NCBI RefSeq assembly: GCF_001274775.1
Contig: NZ_LGUE01000005.1
Coordinates: 2,346 to 66,345, forward strand
Length of the DNA stretch: 64,000 nt
Source of the DNA: Rossellomorea marisflavi
GTDB lineage: Bacteria > Bacillota > Bacilli > Bacillales > Bacillaceae_B
Reading direction: 5' to 3'
Positions 16,009 through 24,000 of the stretch are shown in pieces (positions within the stretch are counted from its first letter, which is position 1; each line of letters starts with the position of its first letter). The notes under the pieces were generated by a model. It was not told where the DNA came from. It did not search any database and was given only the letters and a program-made list of their open reading frames with translations. Both the position numbers and the translations under genes were made by a program.

Positions 16009-16266
16009 ATGAAAGAGAAATCGATTAAGGAACCGATTCGTAAGAAGTGGATTTGGGTCTTCATGGTTTTATTGGTCATGGCCGTAGTACCGTGGTACTT
16101 TCCTTCAGCTGCCGTTGAACCATTCATACTCGGTTTTCCCCTATGGGCGTTTATTTCCCTCATTTTTTCGATTGCTCTATGTGGCTATTTGAGCTGGCTG
16201 TGCCGAACGCAGTGGAATCTTGTTGAAGATGAAGAAGAGTCTGAGCGAATGAAGGAGGAGCGATAA
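16009..16266 (+). CDS. Small two-helix membrane protein paired with the SSS symporter
   Basis: 85 residues from ATG 16009 (AGGAGGAGGAAG upstream). A basic N-terminus, two hydrophobic helices (WVFMVLLVMAVVPWYF and LWAFISLIFSIALCGYLSWL) and an acidic/basic tail. Small proteins of this shape (YhdT or DUF3311-like) are often encoded just before sodium:solute symporters. It lies 3 bases before the symporter start, so a helper or folding role is inferred. Confidence 0.75.
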   Translation: MKEKSIKEPIRKKWIWVFMVLLVMAVVPWYFPSAAVEPFILGFPLWAFISLIFSIALCGYLSWLCRTQWNLVEDEEESERMKEER

Positions 16267-16269
16267 GGG

Positions 16270-17778
16270 ATGGAACTTACGTTTGCAGGTGCTGATGGGA
16301 TTATCATACTCTCGGCTTTTGCCGTGATCATGCTGGTGATCGGCTATCTTTCGGGCAGGGGGGAGAAAAACCTTCACCACTCTCTTTCAGGATATTATCT
16401 CGCTGGGCGGAACCTTGGAATCATAGCACTATTCTTTACTTTATATGCGACTCAATACAGTGGGAATACGATAGTCGGATACGCTCCTTCGGCTTATCGG
16501 ACCGGATTCTCTTGGCTTCAATCCATTTCCTTCATGACCATCATCATCGGGATTTATCTCTTATTTGCTCCCAGACTCTATGTTGTAGCGAAGCGACGTA
16601 ACTTCATTACACCAACGGATTGGGTGCATCATCGTTTTCAATCGAAGGCCGTGACATTGTTGAGCATCTTTCTCATGCTATGGGGTCTTGGAAACTATCT
16701 ATTAGAGCAGCTTGTAGCGATTGGTCATGCGGTTTCAGGTATGACGGGAGGGACAATCCCCTATCAGATCGCTGTTCTTGCCTTCATCTTCGTGATGTTG
16801 GCTTATGAATGGATGGGAGGAATGAAAGCGGTTGCTTTCACCGATGTCATGCAGGGGATCATCTTGATGGTGGGGATCATTGTGTTCCTCATCGGTGGTC
16901 TTTATCTTGTGGGTGGCAATTTTGCAGACGTTACCCGGTATATCCATGAAATGGAACCGGTCAAAACCGCCGTTCCGCCGAGTGAAGTTTCGATTAATTG
17001 GTTTAGTATGCTGCTCCTTGTCGGATTGGGTGCAAGTATATATCCCCATGCAGTGCAGAGGATCTATTCGGCACAGAGTGAAAGGACGCTTAAGAAATCT
17101 TTTTCCAGGATGGCTTGGATGCCTCTCATTACAACAGGCTTGGTGTTTATCGTAGGTATTACAGCCATCATGTTGTATCCGGGACTGGATACTGTCGGTT
17201 CAGAGCAGATCGTTGGCATGATGGCAAACGATATCGCTGCCATCAATCCATTTTATTATTGGATGATGATCATTTTCTTCGGTGGGATCGTGGCGGCCAT
17301 CGTGTCGACTGCTGATTCAGTCCTCCTGAGCTTCTCTTCCATGATTTCTAATGATGTGTACGGGCGCTTTATGAATCCGGGCGCGTCTGAGCACAGGAAG
17401 GTCATGGTTGGAAAGGTGGTCGGGGTTGTGGCTGTCTTCCTGCTTCTATGGGTGGCGTGGAATCCTCCAGGTACTCTGTATGAAATCTTTATTTTGAAAT
17501 TTGAACTGCTGGTTCAGGTTTTCCCGGCTTTTGTCCTTGGTCTCTATTGGAAAGGGCTTGATAAGAGGGCGGTTTTCTGGGGGATGCTTTTCGGTGCGTT
17601 ACTTGCTGGGGTCCTTACTCTTACAGGCAATAAAACGATTTATGGTATCCACGGGGGTGTGATCGGTCTTGGATTGAACTTTGTCATTTGTGTGGTAGGG
17701 TCGTGGCTGCTTCCGTCGGCTGCCGATAAGCCGGTGGAACAGGAGGAATATCAAACATTACGCTCTAAAGCGAATTAA
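16270..17778 (+). CDS. Sodium:solute symporter (SSS family)
   Basis: 502 residues with about 13 hydrophobic segments, the family norm. SGYYLAGRNLGIIALFFTLYATQYSGNT is the N-terminal SSS signature, and GGIVAAIVSTADSVLLSFSSMISNDVYGR carries the conserved sodium-site Ser/Asp region. It resembles pantothenate/monocarboxylate/acetate-type carriers (PanF and relatives). In this operon it is the probable importer of the acid substrate of the CoA-transferase. The start has only a short upstream gap with AAGGAGGAGCG. Confidence 0.9.
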   Translation: MELTFAGADGIIILSAFAVIMLVIGYLSGRGEKNLHHSLSGYYLAGRNLGIIALFFTLYATQYSGNTIVGYAPSAYRTGFSWLQSISFMTIIIGIYLLFAPRLYVVAKRRNFITPTDWVHHRFQSKAVTLLSIFLMLWGLGNYLLEQLVAIGHAVSGMTGGTIPYQIAVLAFIFVMLAYEWMGGMKAVAFTDVMQGIILMVGIIVFLIGGLYLVGGNFADVTRYIHEMEPVKTAVPPSEVSINWFSMLLLVGLGASIYPHAVQRIYSAQSERTLKKSFSRMAWMPLITTGLVFIVGITAIMLYPGLDTVGSEQIVGMMANDIAAINPFYYWMMIIFFGGIVAAIVSTADSVLLSFSSMISNDVYGRFMNPGASEHRKVMVGKVVGVVAVFLLLWVAWNPPGTLYEIFILKFELLVQVFPAFVLGLYWKGLDKRAVFWGMLFGALLAGVLTLTGNKTIYGIHGGVIGLGLNFVICVVGSWLLPSAADKPVEQEEYQTLRSKAN

Positions 17779-17798
17779 CAGGGAAGGAGAATGGCAGA

Positions 17799-18398
17799 TT
17801 GATAGAGTTCAAACCGAGTCAGTTACATGACAATCAAATGTATAAATTATTGAGTGGGTCGGTTGTTCCAAGACCCATTGCCTGGGTATCGACCATTTCC
17901 GAGGCAGGGTGTTTGAATCTGGCTCCATTCAGTTTTTTTACGGTCGCTTCGCGTAATCCTCCGATGCTCTGTTTCTCCATCGGGCCGGGTGTAGGGGAGA
18001 GGACGGGGACAGAAAAGGACACGTTTGTGAATATAAAAGCGATCGGTGAGTTCGTGGTGAATGTTGTTCCTGCCTCTCTCGGGAATCAGATGCACGTGAC
18101 AGCGGAAAACGTGGAGGAAACAATAGACGAATTTAAAAGGGCGGGTGTTACTCCTGTTGAGAGTCGTACCGTGAGGGCAAAACGAGTGAAGGAAGCACCG
18201 ATCCAGATGGAGTGCAGGTTGGAACAGATGATTTCCCTTGGCTCTGATTGGTTGATCATCGGAAGAGTGACCTATTATCACATTCAGGAAGACGTATATC
18301 TGGGGGATTATAAGGTGGACTTGGACCGTCTTTCTCCTCTGGGGCGCTTGGCAGGGAATTATAGTGAGGTGGGAGAGATCTTTACGCTTCCCAGATGA
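17799..18398 (+). CDS. Flavin reductase family protein (FMN-binding split barrel)
   Basis: 199 residues. The split-barrel fold shows in GSVVPRPIAWVSTISEAGCLNLAPFSFF, the FMN-contacting segment of the family, and the downstream NPPMLCFSIGPG. Relatives reduce FMN with NAD(P)H or act on flavin-linked substrates. TTG 17799 is the start: GGGAAGGAGA ends about 8 bases before it. It closes the CoA-transferase/symporter operon; its step in that pathway is unknown, though it could feed a flavin monooxygenase encoded elsewhere. Confidence 0.85.
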   Translation: MIEFKPSQLHDNQMYKLLSGSVVPRPIAWVSTISEAGCLNLAPFSFFTVASRNPPMLCFSIGPGVGERTGTEKDTFVNIKAIGEFVVNVVPASLGNQMHVTAENVEETIDEFKRAGVTPVESRTVRAKRVKEAPIQMECRLEQMISLGSDWLIIGRVTYYHIQEDVYLGDYKVDLDRLSPLGRLAGNYSEVGEIFTLPR

Positions 18399-18400
18399 CA

Positions 18401-18435
18401 AAAGGAAAAAGGCCGGATCCGGCCTTTTTCCTTTA
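18401..18435. terminator. Bidirectional intrinsic terminator
   Basis: AAGGAAAAAGGCCGG and CCGGCCTTTTTCCTT form a perfect stem at 18403-18434 between the flavin reductase and the convergent galU gene. Confidence 0.9.
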
Positions 18436-19311
18436 TCCTTGTCTTCCAAGTTGCCGAAGATAGGCACGCAGCTCCTCCCCAAGTCCATCCCGCTTCAGCG
18501 CAAAATCAATCGTGGCGCGGATAAAGCCGAACTTATCGCCGATGTCATATCGCTCCCCGTCGAATTCCTGGGCATAGACCGGGTGGTTGCTGCTATAGTG
18601 ATGGATGGCGTCGGTGAGCTGGTATTCGCCGCCCGCTCCGGGTCCGAGGTCTTCAAGGTAAGAGAAGATCTCGGGGGTGAGGATGTAGCGGCCCATGATG
18701 GCAAGGTCTGATGGGGCATGGGAAGGGTCCGGTTTCTCGATGAGCCCGTCGACGATATGGCAGCCTGAACGCGCGGTTTGCGGACCTGTTTGGACAATCC
18801 CGTATTTTCCGGTTTCATCATGGTCGATGCGCTGGACCCCTAGGATGGGACCACCCAGCTCATCGTACGAGCTGATGAGCTGCTTCAGGCACGGAACCTT
18901 GGAGTCGATGAGGTCATCGCCGAGCATGACGGCAAAAGGGGCATCCCCGATGAACGAGCGGGCGCACAGGACGGCATGCCCGAGTCCCAGGGGTTCCTTC
19001 TGCCTGATATAATGGATGTTTGCGAGATTCGAAATCGACTGTATCTCTTCTAGCTCCTCCCACTTTCCTTTATCGGCGAGGGTGGACTCCAGTTCATAGG
19101 ATTTATCGAAGTGATCTTCGATGCTTCTTTTTCCCCGACCGGTAATGATGATGATATCCGTGATGCCGGAAGAAACGGCTTCTTCGATGATGTATTGGAT
19201 CGTCGGCTTGTCGACGATGGGGAGCATTTCCTTGGGCTGTGCTTTCGTCGCCGGCAGGAAACGGGTCCCGAGACCGGCAGCGGGTATGATGACTTTCGTG
19301 ACATTCTTCAA
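18433..19311 (-). CDS. galU: UTP-glucose-1-phosphate uridylyltransferase
   Basis: 292 residues. The N-terminal nucleotide-binding signature VIIPAAGLGTRFLPATKAQPKEML, then KPTIQYIIEEAVSSGI, ITGRGKRSIEDHFD and the C-terminal DIGDKFGFIRA are all typical of GalU/GtaB. It makes UDP-glucose from UTP and glucose 1-phosphate for wall glycopolymers, glycolipid and the Leloir pathway (galT and galE are encoded 24-26 kb away). It stands alone, leftward, and ends in the shared terminator. Confidence 0.95.
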   Translation of the reverse strand: MKNVTKVIIPAAGLGTRFLPATKAQPKEMLPIVDKPTIQYIIEEAVSSGITDIIIITGRGKRSIEDHFDKSYELESTLADKGKWEELEEIQSISNLANIHYIRQKEPLGLGHAVLCARSFIGDAPFAVMLGDDLIDSKVPCLKQLISSYDELGGPILGVQRIDHDETGKYGIVQTGPQTARSGCHIVDGLIEKPDPSHAPSDLAIMGRYILTPEIFSYLEDLGPGAGGEYQLTDAIHHYSSNHPVYAQEFDGERYDIGDKFGFIRATIDFALKRDGLGEELRAYLRQLGRQG

Positions 19312-19391
19312 CCCTCTCAGCCTCCTCCTCTTTTTCTCTTATCTTATCAGAATAGTAGCGGGGATATGACGTTGGATGTTCCGGGGGAGGG

Positions 19392-20756
19392 TCAGTCGAA
19401 GATTTTCCCCGGGTTCAGGATCCCTTCAGGATCGAGGAGGTGCTTGAAGGATGCCATGACCGCCGCGGCTTCTCCGTGCTCCTGCACCTGGTATTTTTTC
19501 TTCCCGATGCCGACTCCGTGCTCTCCGGTGCAGGTCCCTCCTGATTGGAGTGCTTTAAGTACGAGCTCTTCATTGATATGAAGGGCTTTTTCGCGTTCAT
19601 GGGGTTTCTTCGGGTCATAGACGATGCTTGTGTGGAAGTTTCCGTCCCCGACATGTCCGAAGACGCCTCCGAGAAGTCCGCTGCCTTCGATGAGGGTCCG
19701 TGCATGGACGACAAGATCGGCCAGATGTGAGAGTGGAACGCACACATCGGAGCCGAGCATCTTCTTCCCTGGAATATGGCTGAAGGCATAGGAGAGCTCA
19801 TGTCTTGCCCTCCAGATTTCGCTTCTTTCCTTCGATCCCGCGGCGCGTTCCCAGTGGCTGCATCCCGCGTCCTTCATCAGCTCTTCTGCGAGACTTGCTT
19901 CTTCCTCCACACCGCCCTTCGTTCCGGCGAATTCGAAGAAAAGGGAATGCTCCTCGGGAAATGCATATTGTCCGTATGCATTCACCTGACGGATGCTTTC
20001 GGAGTCGACCAGTTCGATCCGCTGGACGGGGATCCCGCTCATGAGGATCAGATGGGCTGCTTCTGCACAGGCTTTCGGAGAAGGAAACGTACAGCGGGCT
20101 GCAATCAGATGCTCGGGTGTACCATGGAGCTTCAGGGTGATGCCGGTGATGATGCCGAGGGTTCCTTCCGATCCTGTGAAGAGACCATTGAGGTGATAGC
20201 CGCTGGATGATTTTTTGGCACGGCTGCCGGTATGGATGACTCTGCCGTCAGCCAAGACAACTTCAAGGTCGAGTACCTGATCCCTCATGGATCCGTAGCG
20301 GACGGCGGTGGTCCCGCTTGCGTTCGTTGCGGTCATGCCGCCGATGCTTGCATCGGCTCCCGGATCGATGGGGAAGTGGAGACCATGACTGTTGATCTGT
20401 TTGTTCAGGGCAAGACGGGTGATGCCGGGCTGGACGGTAACGCTCATATCTTCGGGGCTGAAGTGGAGGATACGGTCCATCCGTGTGAAATCGAGGGAGA
20501 TCCCGTTGTGGAGCGGGATAGCGCCTCCGTCCAATCCGGATCCCGCTCCGTATGGAGTCACGGGGATCCCGTACCGGGATGCGGTCCGGAGAATGGTTGC
20601 TACCTGTTCCGTGTTTTTAGGAGAAGCGACCACATCCGGGCTGACCCCGGGATGATGGGACTCATCTTGGCTATGCTGAAGCAAGGCGGTTTCGTTGATG
20701 GTTACACCGTCTGTGCCAATTTCTTCTATTAATTCATTGATCCATTGGGGATCCAT
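19392..20756 (-). CDS. FAD-linked oxidase, GlcD / D-lactate dehydrogenase type
   Basis: 454 residues: an N-terminal PCMH-type FAD-binding domain (about 35-215; TPYGAGSGLDGGAIP, PGADASIGGMTATNASGT) and a C-terminal FAD-oxidase domain (about 215-450) with HVGDGNFH and CTGEHGVGIGKKKY. Such enzymes oxidise 2-hydroxy acids, most often glycolate or D-lactate, and pass electrons to quinone or another acceptor. Divergent from a GntR regulator with a palindrome-rich gap between them, so that regulator probably controls it. D-lactate released by the nearby MurQ is one possible substrate. Confidence 0.9.
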   Translation of the reverse strand: MDPQWINELIEEIGTDGVTINETALLQHSQDESHHPGVSPDVVASPKNTEQVATILRTASRYGIPVTPYGAGSGLDGGAIPLHNGISLDFTRMDRILHFSPEDMSVTVQPGITRLALNKQINSHGLHFPIDPGADASIGGMTATNASGTTAVRYGSMRDQVLDLEVVLADGRVIHTGSRAKKSSSGYHLNGLFTGSEGTLGIITGITLKLHGTPEHLIAARCTFPSPKACAEAAHLILMSGIPVQRIELVDSESIRQVNAYGQYAFPEEHSLFFEFAGTKGGVEEEASLAEELMKDAGCSHWERAAGSKERSEIWRARHELSYAFSHIPGKKMLGSDVCVPLSHLADLVVHARTLIEGSGLLGGVFGHVGDGNFHTSIVYDPKKPHEREKALHINEELVLKALQSGGTCTGEHGVGIGKKKYQVQEHGEAAAVMASFKHLLDPEGILNPGKIFD

Positions 20757-20811
20757 GTGCTGACACCTTCCTCGTTTTACTAATTTTCAAAAAAGTCTAT
20801 TTACAGGTAGG

Positions 20812-20846
20812 GTATCATACCGTACGATACATGTATACGGTATACC
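20812..20846. promoter_or_regulatory. Operator palindromes between the FAD oxidase and GntR genes
   Basis: ATACCGTA (20817-20824) and TACGGTAT (20836-20843) form an inverted repeat. Overlapping it, GTATC (20812-20816) pairs with GATAC (20826-20830), and GTATAC occurs at 20833 and 20840. Dense TA-rich palindromes at this point fit autoregulated GntR control of both genes. Confidence 0.6.
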
Positions 20847-20875
20847 GGGAATGATTCAAACAAGGGGGGAAGGGT

Positions 20876-21526
20876 TTGATCATTAAGAAAACACTGGCAG
20901 GTCAGGCGTTCCAGCTCCTCAGGAAGCAGATTCTTTCAGGAGAGCTTTCCTCGGGGGATGAGCTTCCGGAGAAAAGGCTTGCCGAAGAATATGGGATCAG
21001 CCGGACGCCGATCAGGGAAGCGTTGAGGAAACTTGCTGCAGAAGGACTGGTGACCATTTCAGATGCGAAGATCGCCGTCGTCGCTTCCTTCACAGAGGAG
21101 GATGGGCTGCAGCATCTGGAGATCAGGGAGCTTCTCGAGGTATATAATCTCGAGGTGATCCCGGAACTGGATGACAGCCTTATGGGTGAACTGGACGACA
21201 ATCTGGAAGCGCAGCACCGTGCGATACTAGAGGACCGATACGATGAGTTCATTGATCTGGACCGGCGCTTTCATCTCCTGTTGGCGGCACCGAATCCGAA
21301 TCCGAAGCTGAAGGACATGATCAAAGCATCCAATACGGGAGTGAACCGTGCCTTCCTCGGATTGTCTGGCAGGCTGAGGATGAGTGCGATGGAAGCCTAC
21401 GAAGAACATGTTCGCCTCGTCCGTTTCCTCAAGGTCGGGGACAGGGAGTCAGCGAAAAGGCAAATGCGTCATCATATGACTCAGATCAGACAGCGTATGC
21501 AGGGATATTATAGAGAAGATCGATAA
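20876..21526 (+). CDS. GntR-family transcriptional regulator (FCD domain)
   Basis: 216 residues. The winged HTH (about 5-75) includes LPEKRLAEEYGISRTPIREALRKLAAEGLV; the FCD helical domain (about 85-210) follows. TTG 20876 is the start, with AAGGGGGGAAGGG just upstream. The rocB-like gene begins 14 bases after its stop, so the two are one operon, divergent from the FAD oxidase. Ligand unknown; FadR-type FCD regulators usually sense organic acids. Confidence 0.88.
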   Translation: MIIKKTLAGQAFQLLRKQILSGELSSGDELPEKRLAEEYGISRTPIREALRKLAAEGLVTISDAKIAVVASFTEEDGLQHLEIRELLEVYNLEVIPELDDSLMGELDDNLEAQHRAILEDRYDEFIDLDRRFHLLLAAPNPNPKLKDMIKASNTGVNRAFLGLSGRLRMSAMEAYEEHVRLVRFLKVGDRESAKRQMRHHMTQIRQRMQGYYREDR

Positions 21527-21540
21527 AAGGGGGAAGGGTC

Positions 21541-23139
21541 ATGGCAAAGTGGCAAACGCCGGAAGCATTGCGAGCACTGCTTTGTGAGCTCGTCGGCTGG
21601 CACAGCAGGACATTGACGGAAGGGGAAATCGAGTTCCCCAGGAAGCTGATGGAGAAAATGAAAGGCATTCCGTATTTTACCGAGCATCCGCAGCAGCTGA
21701 AGCTTGGGGAAGCCGATCTTGGGCGTTCATTCCTGACGGCCCTTTATAAGCATCCGCAAGCAAAGAAGACCATCGTCCTCATCAGTCACTTCGATACGGT
21801 GAGTACGGAAGAATACGGGGTACTCGAAGCACTTGCATTCAATCCTGAGGCACTCACCAAAGAGCTTCCTCAGTACTCATCGGAACTTCATCCGGAAGCC
21901 AAGAAGGATCTCGAAGCCGGCACGTTCCTGTGGGGACGGGGTACGATGGACATGAAGGCGGGGCTTGCCGTCCATATGGCGATCATCGAGAAAGCGGCAG
22001 AGGAAGGGTGGCCTGTGAATCTGGTCCTGTTGACGGTACCGGATGAGGAGGTCAACTCTTCCGGTATGAGGGCTGCCGTGACGGCCCTCAATGACATGAG
22101 GGATGAGCATGGACTTACCTACACCCTTTTCCTGAACGGGGAGCCGGTCTTCTCCCAGAACCCGACGGATACGGCCTATAAAGTCTATTCGGGCTCCATC
22201 GGGAAAATCATGCCGTCGGCGCTTTTCTACGGGAGGGAAACCCATGTCGGGGAGCCTCTAAGCGGGTTGACTTCATCTTTCATGGCGTCATTCCTGACCC
22301 GGAAGATGGAATGGAATCCCCTGTTCCGGGAAAGCGACCAAGGCGAGTCGACGCCACTTCCGATCACATTGCTCCAGGAAGACCTGCGCCTGAATTATTC
22401 GGCCCAGACGCCGTTCGGTACCGTGGCCATGTACAATGTGTTCACGATGAAGCGCTCGGCTGCCGATGTGATGAATACCTTCGAGGAGGTGGCCAGGGAA
22501 GCGGCAGACGAGTGCAATGAGTGGTACGGGGAACTGTGCGAAAGGGAAGGGATCCCGGCGATCGGCGATGTATCCGTCCTGCGCTACGGGGAGCTTCTCC
22601 GCTATGCCAAGATGAAGATGGGGAAGGAATACATCGAAGCATTGAAGCAGGATATCCGCTCTTATATCGGGGACGATCGGGAGAAATCATTCAAGATGGC
22701 CGATACCCTTCTCATTGATTGTCAGGAGCTGACGCCTGCCATCGTCTTGATGTATACCCCTCCGTATTATCCTGCGGTGAACACGTCTGACTCTCCACTT
22801 GTGCAGAAGCTGGTGGAGAAGGTGAGGAGGGAGGCGGAGCGGTCTTTCGGACTGGAGGTGGAGCAGATCCACTACTTCAACGGGATTTCAGACTTGAGCT
22901 ATGTGAATTTCAAGGATGAGCATCACGGCTGGACCGTGTATGAAGAGAACACCCCGGTGTGGGAAACAACCTACTCCATTCCGTTCGATGCCATGGCGAA
23001 CCTTGATGCCCCCGTCCTGAACGTGGGACCGTTCGGGAAGGATGCCCATAAGCGCACCGAACGACTTCATATCGAGAGTGCGTTTGTGAAGACGCCTGCT
23101 TTTGTGGAAGCTGTGATCAAAGAGGTAATGAATGATTGA
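21541..23139 (+). CDS. rocB: M20-family metallopeptidase, RocB-like
   Basis: 532 residues. Metal-site motifs of the M20 fold are visible: ISHFDTV, GRGTMDMKAG (shared Asp) and DEEVNSSG (catalytic Glu pair). Sequence and length resemble RocB, the arginine-utilisation protein of Bacillus subtilis, whose exact reaction is not established. Likely a cytoplasmic amidase or aminoacylase-type enzyme. No rocA, rocD or rocF neighbours are present, so an arginine role here is weakly supported; the operon partner is a GntR regulator. Confidence 0.85.
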   Translation: MAKWQTPEALRALLCELVGWHSRTLTEGEIEFPRKLMEKMKGIPYFTEHPQQLKLGEADLGRSFLTALYKHPQAKKTIVLISHFDTVSTEEYGVLEALAFNPEALTKELPQYSSELHPEAKKDLEAGTFLWGRGTMDMKAGLAVHMAIIEKAAEEGWPVNLVLLTVPDEEVNSSGMRAAVTALNDMRDEHGLTYTLFLNGEPVFSQNPTDTAYKVYSGSIGKIMPSALFYGRETHVGEPLSGLTSSFMASFLTRKMEWNPLFRESDQGESTPLPITLLQEDLRLNYSAQTPFGTVAMYNVFTMKRSAADVMNTFEEVAREAADECNEWYGELCEREGIPAIGDVSVLRYGELLRYAKMKMGKEYIEALKQDIRSYIGDDREKSFKMADTLLIDCQELTPAIVLMYTPPYYPAVNTSDSPLVQKLVEKVRREAERSFGLEVEQIHYFNGISDLSYVNFKDEHHGWTVYEENTPVWETTYSIPFDAMANLDAPVLNVGPFGKDAHKRTERLHIESAFVKTPAFVEAVIKEVMND

Positions 23140-23142
23140 AAT

Positions 23143-23178
23143 GACCGCGATCAGGGATCATCCCCTGCGCGGTTTTTT
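23143..23178 (+). terminator. Intrinsic terminator after rocB
   Basis: ACCGCG pairs with CGCGGT, extended by CAGGG/CCCTG inside, then seven T. Confidence 0.85.
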
Positions 23179-23305
23179 TATGAACTGAAAACTTTTTTAC
23201 AAATAAAGTTAAACTTTTTAACAATATAGTGGAAGTTATGGATGATATACCTATAATAATGATAAAGTTCTAGTTCTTTAGGACTAAAAAATATGGGGTG
23301 ATCAT

Positions 23306-23782
23306 GTGAAAAAGTTTGAGGTGTTGATTACTGAAAGAACGGCAGCCATTTATCCTTCCTATGACGGAGTGCATCAGTCAAAGGTTGTCGATTGTTCAGG
23401 GGAAGTCACGTACAGTAAAAAGACTGTGAAAGAAGTGCTTGAAGAATCCTGCATCGTCCACGGATCCGATTATAAAGGACGGATCAGGGCCGTTCGAAGA
23501 GTATTGTCGTACGATCGAAAGACACCGCTTTTGGTCAGTCTCATGGACTACATCCTGGCCATCCCTACTCAATCACCCGATAATGATGATTGCATCTGGT
23601 TATTCTGCCGTCATGTCCATTCAACGACCGTCGCCTGCGGGAAAACGTTCGTCCATTTCACCAACGGCCTGAAGATGGAAGTGAATTGTTCGTATGACGT
23701 GCTACATAGACAGCTCCAACGCGGCGCGGTGACGATGAATTATTTCAGCCGATACCCGAGACCGCATGGTGCGAAGAACTGA
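23306..23782 (+). CDS. comK: ComK-family competence regulator, short form
   Basis: 158 residues against about 190 for Bacillus subtilis ComK. Shared blocks are an early TAAIYPSYDG strand, CIVHGSDYKGRIRAVRRVL (equivalent to the SSYEGR region), PLLVSLMDYILAIPTQSPDNDDCIWLF, and FTNGLKMEVNCSYDVLHRQLQR. The C-terminus is short and basic, lacking the tail used for MecA-dependent turnover in Bacillus subtilis. ComK binds AT boxes and switches on DNA-uptake genes. Upstream lie A/T tracts, the palindrome GTTAAA-CTT-TTTAAC (23208-23222) and GTTCTAGTTCTTT. It could be the main ComK or a second paralogue. Confidence 0.8.
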   Translation: MKKFEVLITERTAAIYPSYDGVHQSKVVDCSGEVTYSKKTVKEVLEESCIVHGSDYKGRIRAVRRVLSYDRKTPLLVSLMDYILAIPTQSPDNDDCIWLFCRHVHSTTVACGKTFVHFTNGLKMEVNCSYDVLHRQLQRGAVTMNYFSRYPRPHGAKN

Positions 23783-23805
23783 TATGAAATAAACCTTACG
23801 GCTGG

Positions 23806-23884
23806 AACCCGGTTGATCAATGGTGGCATAAGGAGAACTTTTTATTCTCTCCCTGTCCCCTTCTTAGGTCAACCGGGTTTTTTC
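23806..23884 (+). terminator. Terminator-like hairpin with an unusually long internal region
   Basis: AACCCGGTTGA (23806-23816) pairs perfectly with TCAACCGGGTT (23869-23879), followed by TTTT. Fifty-two bases lie between the arms and include a weaker GGAGAA/TTCTCTCC pairing. It works as a terminator on paper, but the size suggests a small structured RNA. Confidence 0.55.
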
Positions 23885-23967
23885 GTTGCCGTTTTTACAC
23901 TAAAATATAATTTTATGAATTTTACAAATCCGTTGAAATATAATTTTAAAAGGGATTATAATAAGGA

Positions 23968-23981
23968 TGAAAGCGCGTACG
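23968..23981 (+). promoter_or_regulatory. cre-like site upstream of murQ
   Basis: TGAAAGCGCGTACG matches the CcpA site TGWAANCGNTNWCA with two mismatches, about 20 bases before the murQ start. It suggests glucose repression of MurNAc use. Confidence 0.5.
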
Positions 23982-24000
23982 AGATTTAGGAGGAATTGAA

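Noticed and set aside
23180-23305. ComK boxes (AAAA-N5-TTTT pairs) upstream of the ComK-like gene
   Set aside because: A/T tracts are present but the spacing does not match the required pattern, so autoregulation cannot be claimed.
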